Shown here piece after piece: positions 7,314-10,175 of a DNA stretch of 10,175 nucleotides. The position numbers and the translations under genes are program-made. The stretch's first letter is position 1. Every line of letters starts with the position of its first letter. Source of the DNA: CAYJFK01 sp964369475 (GTDB lineage Bacteria; Bacillota; Clostridia; Oscillospirales; Feifaniaceae); assembly GCA_964369475.1 (NCBI GenBank), contig CAYJFK010000076.1, positions 1 through 10,175 on the forward strand. The letters are read 5' to 3'. The notes under the pieces were generated by a model, which saw only the letters and a list, made by a program, of their open reading frames with translations, was not told where the DNA came from and ran no database searches.

Positions 7314-7361
7314 TTAACAGAAAAATATTTTAAAATTGTTCAATATTATTAAGTATAGGTG

Positions 7362-7389
7362 TTGACAAATATTTTTAAAATGGTATAAT
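7362..7389 (+). promoter_or_regulatory. Near-consensus extended -10 promoter for the peptide array
   Basis: Perfect TTGACA (7362-7367), 16-base spacer, perfect TATAAT (7384-7389) preceded by TGG. The implied start is near 7396. This is the strongest promoter in the window and predicts abundant transcription of the small peptides. Confidence 0.88.
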
Positions 7390-7455
7390 GAGGATGTAAA
7401 CAAGAGAAATTAAACGATAATTCTAATTTTGCATTATGATTAACCGAATTTTTCT

Positions 7456-7469
7456 TTGTTTGCAAACAA
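7456..7469. promoter_or_regulatory. 14-bp perfect palindrome in the peptide-array leader
   Basis: TTGTTTGCAAACAA is fully self-complementary with no spacer. It lies about 60 bases after the predicted transcription start and 67 bases before the first ATG, a position where a repressor could block elongation. It does not match the CcpA cre or Rex site patterns I know. Confidence 0.45.
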
Positions 7470-7536
7470 TATACAAGTGTGTTCATGCAAAAGACATATA
7501 CTTTATGTCGAGCAAATTTATTAAGGAGGTAACACA

Positions 7537-7680
7537 ATGAGATTTTTCTACGGACTAAAGCGCCCTGTTCTAACAGCTGCTGTAATGCTGTCGGTATTCG
7601 TACTTTCCTACGTCGTACACGGTACAGCTCAGCCAACACAAGGTGTTGACATGGCACCGAGCTACGTTCAAGCAGTGTAA
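7537..7680 (+). CDS. Small exported or membrane peptide, array copy 1
   Basis: A 47-residue peptide that I do not recognise. It starts MRFFYGLKRP, with a short basic n-region, then a hydrophobic stretch (about 11-27), then a polar tail ending TQGVDMAPSYVQAV. This fits a signal peptide with a ~19-residue secreted part, or a single-pass membrane peptide. GGAGG lies seven bases before the ATG. There is no Cys, so it is not an AgrD-type thiolactone precursor. Size and layout resemble precursors of exported pheromones such as PapR, but that is analogy only. It is the first gene behind a very strong promoter. Compared with copy 2 it differs at 13 residues, all between positions 9 and 33. Confidence 0.8.
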   Translation: MRFFYGLKRPVLTAAVMLSVFVLSYVVHGTAQPTQGVDMAPSYVQAV

Positions 7681-7779
7681 GAGCAAAAGGCAGTGTTGAT
7701 TATCTTGAAACGAGATTTCGAGGAGAGATAAAGGACATATGAGTTTTGCCAAGAGATTATTTTAAACGGAGGTAACACA

Positions 7780-7923
7780 ATGAGATTTTTCTACGGACTA
7801 AAGCACCCCATCCTAACAGCGGTAGCAGCGCTGACAGTATTTACACTTGCCTACGGTGCACACACCACAGAGCAGGCGACACAAGGTGTTGACATGGCAC
7901 CGAGCTACGTTCAAGCAGTGTAA
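7780..7923 (+). CDS. Small exported or membrane peptide, array copy 2
   Basis: A 47-residue paralogue of the gene at 7537-7680. The first eight residues (MRFFYGLK) and last fourteen (TQGVDMAPSYVQAV) are identical to copy 1, at the DNA level as well. The hydrophobic middle is changed (ILTAVAALTVFTLAYGAH), followed by TTEQA. The ribosome binding site GGAGG is seven bases upstream and the spacer to copy 1 is 99 bases. Its 3' flank repeats that of copy 1 (GAGCAAAAGG) up to the edge of the N gap. Function is unknown. Confidence 0.8.
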   Translation: MRFFYGLKHPILTAVAALTVFTLAYGAHTTEQATQGVDMAPSYVQAV

Positions 7924-7933
7924 GAGCAAAAGG

Positions 7934-8033
7934 NNNNNNNNNNNNNNNNNNNNNNNNNNNNNNNNNNNNNNNNNNNNNNNNNNNNNNNNNNNNNNNNNNN
8001 NNNNNNNNNNNNNNNNNNNNNNNNNNNNNNNNN
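7934..8033. other. Assembly gap (100 N)
   Basis: Exactly 100 undetermined bases lie inside the tandem peptide array. A round 100 is commonly a placeholder for a gap of unknown size. The repeats on both sides explain the break. Confidence 0.95.
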
Positions 8034-8155
8034 AGCACCCCATCCTAACAGCGGTAGCAGCGCTGACAGTATTTACACTTGCCTACGGCGCACACACCAC
8101 AGAGCAGGCGACACAGGGCATTGACATGGCGCCGAGCTACGTTCAAGCAGTGTAA
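8034..8155 (+). CDS. Small exported or membrane peptide, last array copy (5' end missing in the gap)
   Basis: The visible part begins inside codon 8 and encodes 39 complete residues, HPILTAVAAL through PSYVQAV, then TAA. It matches copy 2 except V37I. Several codons in the tail differ silently from copies 1 and 2 (CAG for CAA, GGC for GGT, GCG for GCA), which suggests selection for the peptide sequence. The spacer after this copy is unlike that of the others, so this is probably the end of the array. The start codon and ribosome binding site are hidden in the N run. Confidence 0.75.
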
Positions 8156-8199
8156 AAACAACTTATCATACAAAATTGTAAGAAAGGTGTGGTGTGTAA

Positions 8200-8334
8200 A
8201 TGAAAAAAGACACAGTAAACCAAGCTTGTACTATGCTTGCCGCCGCGCTTATGACCTCATTTGCGGGAAGTATATATACGGGAATTGGTGCACAGGCTAT
8301 GAATATAATGACAGGCGTAGCCGGTATTATATAG
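8200..8334 (+). CDS. Small hydrophobic peptide downstream of the array
   Basis: A 44-residue peptide that I do not recognise: MKKDTVNQAC, then a long Ala/Gly/Met-rich hydrophobic stretch (11-44) ending GVAGII. It may be a membrane peptide or a leader-bearing secreted peptide such as a bacteriocin-like product; no double-glycine cleavage site is clear. It lies 44 bases after the last array copy and before the terminator at 8426-8464, so it probably shares the array transcript. The ribosome binding site is mediocre (GAAAGG, about 12 bases upstream). Confidence is moderate because the gene is short. Confidence 0.5.
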   Translation: MKKDTVNQACTMLAAALMTSFAGSIYTGIGAQAMNIMTGVAGII

Positions 8335-8425
8335 ATAGGGTTTTGCCGATATTACCCCAAGGGATGTTCATTAGTAACATTCTGATCTATAAGTTAATGA
8401 GGTACAATTTTACCTCCAATAATAG

Positions 8426-8464
8426 CAAGGTCTGCGATTTAATTACTCGCAGACCTTGTTTTTT
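8426..8464 (+). terminator. Rho-independent terminator ending the peptide-array transcript
   Basis: A perfect 12-bp stem (8426-8437 with 8447-8458) has a 9-base loop and is followed directly by six T (8459-8464). Confidence 0.92.
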
Positions 8465-8573
8465 GTTATATTTAGATGTGAGTATATTTTTTATACCGAT
8501 TATTATCACGCATTGCAAGATAAAATAAAAATAGCGAGTAAGTGGTCTTTGTATCTCTCAGGGGCATTATCCC

Positions 8574-8651
8574 TGCAAAAAACCGATCGCGTTCGAACTT
8601 TTCGCACCCAAGAAACCCACGAATTTTACTATATATGAGGGGTTTTTTGCA
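8574..8651. repeat. Short element bounded by an 11-bp inverted repeat
   Basis: TGCAAAAAACC (8574-8584) is the exact complement of GGTTTTTTGCA (8641-8651), with 56 bases between. The interior includes the palindrome GTTCGAAC (8591-8598) and is richer in GC than its surroundings. The shape fits a dispersed intergenic repeat or a folded RNA. I see no coding signal that I trust in it. Confidence 0.5.
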
Positions 8652-8747
8652 AACTTTATTTAAATAAGAAGAATCAAAAATTAGCTCAATCTAACTTTTT
8701 TTGTTAATTTTTTTTTAAAAATTTCTTAATAAATCCTTTCATGTCTG

Positions 8748-8776
8748 TTGACAATCAACTTATTTTGTGTAAAAAT
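8748..8776 (+). promoter_or_regulatory. Candidate promoter for the LysM/FMN-binding protein
   Basis: Perfect TTGACA (8748-8753), then 17 bases to AAAAAT (8771-8776) preceded by TGT, which would give an extended -10. TAAAAA at 8770-8775 with a 16-base spacer is an alternative. The start codon is at 8822. Confidence 0.6.
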
Positions 8777-8821
8777 GTATATGGCATTTTTGCCAAAAAT
8801 ATAATTTAGAGGAGCGATAAC

Positions 8822-10175
8822 ATGCGTAACAATCGCAAAGCTGCAATTGTCATGGCGCTAATCATGGCTTTAAGCCTTGTAGCAGGCGCTGCTTCCTACA
8901 CCGTCCAAGAGGGCGACAGACTATGGAAGATAGCACAAGATTTCGGAACAGACTATATGAGTCTTGCAAAGGCAAATGGAATTGAAAACCCAAATCTTAT
9001 ATTCCCCGGCCAAGTAATCACATGGGGTGATACGGACAAGCCCGTAGAGCCCGAAGTACCTGCTTCTGTGGGCGTTGACTATGAAGTGTCCGCAAAGGGC
9101 TTCATGGGCACAGTTTCCATGAAGGTCACGGTAGACGGCACGGACATCACAGCTGTTGAAGTGCTCTCGCACAGCGAAACAGCAGGCATAGGCACAAAGG
9201 CAATAGACGCTCTACCCGCAGCATTCGTAGCGGCAGATTCGGCAGAGGTCGACTCGGTTGCAGGCGCAACTGTAACGAGCGAAGCGATGAAAACGGCTGT
9301 AACGGAAGCTCTTGCACTTGCAAGCGGCGTAGCACCGGAAGAGGAGCCTGCACCTGTAGAGCCCACTCCCGAAGAACCAACACCTGTTGACAGCATCGCA
9401 GACGGCACATACGTAGCATACGAGTACGGCGTAGTCGAGGCAGAGATGTTTGCGGCAAGAGGCTCGGATGAAGTCTACATGCTAAATAACGCGCCTGTAA
9501 TGGTAAATCAGCCTGTAGTAAGCGTGGTTGAAGTTACATACGAGGGCGGCGAAGTTGTAGACACAATGTACTACGAGTACAGCGGTGATACATACTACGC
9601 AGAAAGCAAGAACATGCTCGTAACAAGAATGGATCAAACACCTGTTACAAGCGAGACAGGTAGCGCAGAGCTAAAAGAGAAAGCAATGTGGAACGCAGAG
9701 CACGGCATAGTAATGGCAGTTCTACCCTCCAATGTCTTCCACTCCAACTCGGGCGAGACAGTACCTGTATTATCGGGTAAGGTAGCGGCAGACGGCACAA
9801 TCTCGAACCTTGATATCACGGTTTACTCCTATGCATTCCTGAACGATGCAGGCGAGATCTACGCACCTGCATTTATCGAAGAAGGCGTTGCAATGGCAGA
9901 CAGCCGTGTATTCACAAACAGACTTGAGACATACACATGGACACCATACGCTGAGCAACTAACAACAATGGTAGAATACTTCGAAGCAAACGGTTGGAAC
10001 GGCGATGTTGATACAACAGACTACACATCGATCTACGAAACGATCTACGGTGTAACGAATCCTGTTATCGATGTAGTTGCAGGCGCAACATACCCTGCTG
10101 ACACAGAGACAACATGGGCAGGCGAAACAATCGTACAGAACGTAACACTATTTGAGACACTATTTGGCTACTTTG
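8822..10175 (+). CDS. Secreted LysM and FMN-binding-domain protein (partial at the window edge)
   Basis: The 451 visible residues continue past the edge with no stop. A signal peptide (about 1-24: basic RNNRK, then AAIVMALIMALSLVAG) is followed by a LysM domain (about 25-68: YTVQEGDRLWKIA...NLIFPGQVI), which binds peptidoglycan. An FMN-binding domain (PF04205-like, about 90-167) contains DSVAGATVTS. In RnfG/NqrC-type domains the Thr of a Dxx(S/T)GAT motif carries FMN attached by the transferase ApbE, so T150 is the candidate, with Ala in the S/T position. A Pro/Glu linker (171-190) leads to a second region (about 191-451) starting IADGTYVAYEYG and containing DVVAGAT at 417-423, a second possible flavin site (T423). 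The protein probably carries flavin at the cell wall for extracytoplasmic electron transfer. No apbE or Rnf gene is in the window. GAGGAG lies seven bases before the ATG. Confidence 0.88.
   Translation, partial: MRNNRKAAIVMALIMALSLVAGAASYTVQEGDRLWKIAQDFGTDYMSLAKANGIENPNLIFPGQVITWGDTDKPVEPEVPASVGVDYEVSAKGFMGTVSMKVTVDGTDITAVEVLSHSETAGIGTKAIDALPAAFVAADSAEVDSVAGATVTSEAMKTAVTEALALASGVAPEEEPAPVEPTPEEPTPVDSIADGTYVAYEYGVVEAEMFAARGSDEVYMLNNAPVMVNQPVVSVVEVTYEGGEVVDTMYYEYSGDTYYAESKNMLVTRMDQTPVTSETGSAELKEKAMWNAEHGIVMAVLPSNVFHSNSGETVPVLSGKVAADGTISNLDITVYSYAFLNDAGEIYAPAFIEEGVAMADSRVFTNRLETYTWTPYAEQLTTMVEYFEANGWNGDVDTTDYTSIYETIYGVTNPVIDVVAGATYPADTETTWAGETIVQNVTLFETLFGYF

Larger units (their letters stand above)
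7045..7536. other. Divergent regulatory region between the operon and the peptide array
   Basis: No gene is seen. It holds a minus-strand promoter candidate for the operon (7204-7232), a strong plus-strand promoter (7362-7389), an inverted repeat between them (7287-7313) and a 14-bp palindrome in the plus-strand leader (7456-7469). The operon leader contains an imperfect stem (7107-7115 with 7139-7147, one mismatch). A second, weaker minus-strand promoter match is TCGACA (7301-7296), 19 bases, TATAAT (7276-7271). Both transcripts appear to have leaders of about 140-150 bases. Confidence 0.65.
7525..8155 (+). repeat. Tandem array of a ~243-bp peptide-gene unit (at least three copies)
   Basis: The unit consists of a ribosome binding site (GGAGGTAACACA), a 47-codon gene and a ~99-base spacer. 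Copy 1 ATG is at 7537 and copy 2 ATG at 7780, a period of 243 bases. Copy 3 survives only after the N gap. Copies 1 and 2 are identical in DNA over the ribosome binding site, the first eight codons, the last fourteen codons and the first bases of the spacer; they differ only in the middle of the gene. If one ordinary spacer lies in the gap, the missing DNA would be 111 bases rather than 100; further whole units would add 243 each. Confidence 0.9.
8335..8821. other. Intergenic region between the peptide transcript and the LysM protein gene
   Basis: No convincing gene. It contains a small hairpin (8399-8404 with 8411-8416), the transcript terminator (8426-8464), a hairpin at 8559-8563/8571-8575, a spaced inverted repeat (8574-8651), a very T-rich stretch (about 8690-8735), and the promoter and ribosome binding site of the next gene. 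A small hairpin (8782-8786/8791-8795) lies in that gene's leader. Confidence 0.6.

Noticed and set aside
7456..7469. Rex or CcpA operator assignment for the 14-bp palindrome
   Set aside because: Rex sites have a spacer between half-sites and cre has a central CG; this palindrome has neither, so I left it unnamed.
7739..7765. Eight-codon mini-gene (MSFAKRLF) in the spacer between peptide copies
   Set aside because: AAAGG precedes the ATG, but the frame is too short to judge, and the second spacer, which could confirm it, is lost in the N gap.
7537..8155. CRISPR-like appearance of regularly spaced repeats
   Set aside because: The repeats are whole coding units with their own ribosome binding sites and a 243-base period, not 25-40-base repeats with unique spacers.
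8079..8528. 149-codon plus-strand open frame
   Set aside because: It starts out of frame inside the last peptide copy, runs over the 44-residue gene and the terminator, and has no ribosome binding site or plausible composition.
8456..8638. Possible 60-residue plus-strand gene
   Set aside because: It overlaps the terminator hairpin and T-run and the inverted-repeat element, and has no convincing ribosome binding site.
9079..9458. Minus-strand open frames opposite the LysM/FMN protein gene
   Set aside because: They are low-complexity frames opposite a clear multi-domain coding sequence and lack ribosome binding sites.

Overview
The window looks like a chromosomal segment of a low-to-moderate GC Gram-positive bacterium, most likely a clostridial member of the Bacillota. 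Support comes from strong AGGAGG-type ribosome binding sites, TTGACA/TATAAT promoters, compact hairpin-plus-T terminators, a membrane-anchored HtrA protease of the Gram-positive type, a LysM cell-wall protein and very AT-rich intergenic DNA. I cannot name the genus. A run of 100 N (7934-8033) interrupts the sequence, and the last gene runs off the right edge.

Left part, all on the minus strand. An ADP-ribosylglycohydrolase-family protein (263-1657) and a QueD/6-pyruvoyl-tetrahydropterin-synthase-family protein with an added C-terminal zinc ribbon (1973-2536) are separate single-gene units. Each has a candidate promoter, and a terminator lies between them. To the left of both, bases 1-184 hold a GC-rich hairpin cluster that ends in a plus-strand terminator for something outside the window.

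Middle part. A minus-strand operon runs from 7044 down to 2877: OmpR-type response regulator, sensor histidine kinase with an extracytoplasmic domain, membrane-anchored HtrA/DegP-like protease with one PDZ domain, then a HAD phosphatase. The last three genes overlap by a few bases (ATGAGTGA and TAATG junctions), which suggests translational coupling. The arrangement recalls the CssRS/HtrA secretion-stress systems of Bacillus: a two-component system next to the protease it may control. A terminator follows the HAD gene.

Right part, plus strand, divergent from that operon. A near-consensus extended -10 promoter (7362-7389) and a leader with a 14-bp palindrome precede at least three tandem copies of a gene for a 47-residue exported or membrane peptide. 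The copies share identical ends and a variable middle. The N gap falls inside the array, so the copy number is unknown. A 44-residue hydrophobic peptide and a perfect terminator follow. After an AT-rich spacer with an inverted-repeat element and another promoter, a secreted protein begins at 8822: signal peptide, LysM domain, FMN-binding domain with a covalent-flavin motif, proline/glutamate-rich linker, and a second copy of the flavin motif near the window edge.

The most interesting part is the tandem small-peptide array divergently placed next to a two-component system and a surface protease. It could be a peptide signalling or envelope-stress module, but only gene order and peptide architecture support that. 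The LysM flavoprotein with two flavin-attachment motifs suggests extracellular redox chemistry at the cell wall.
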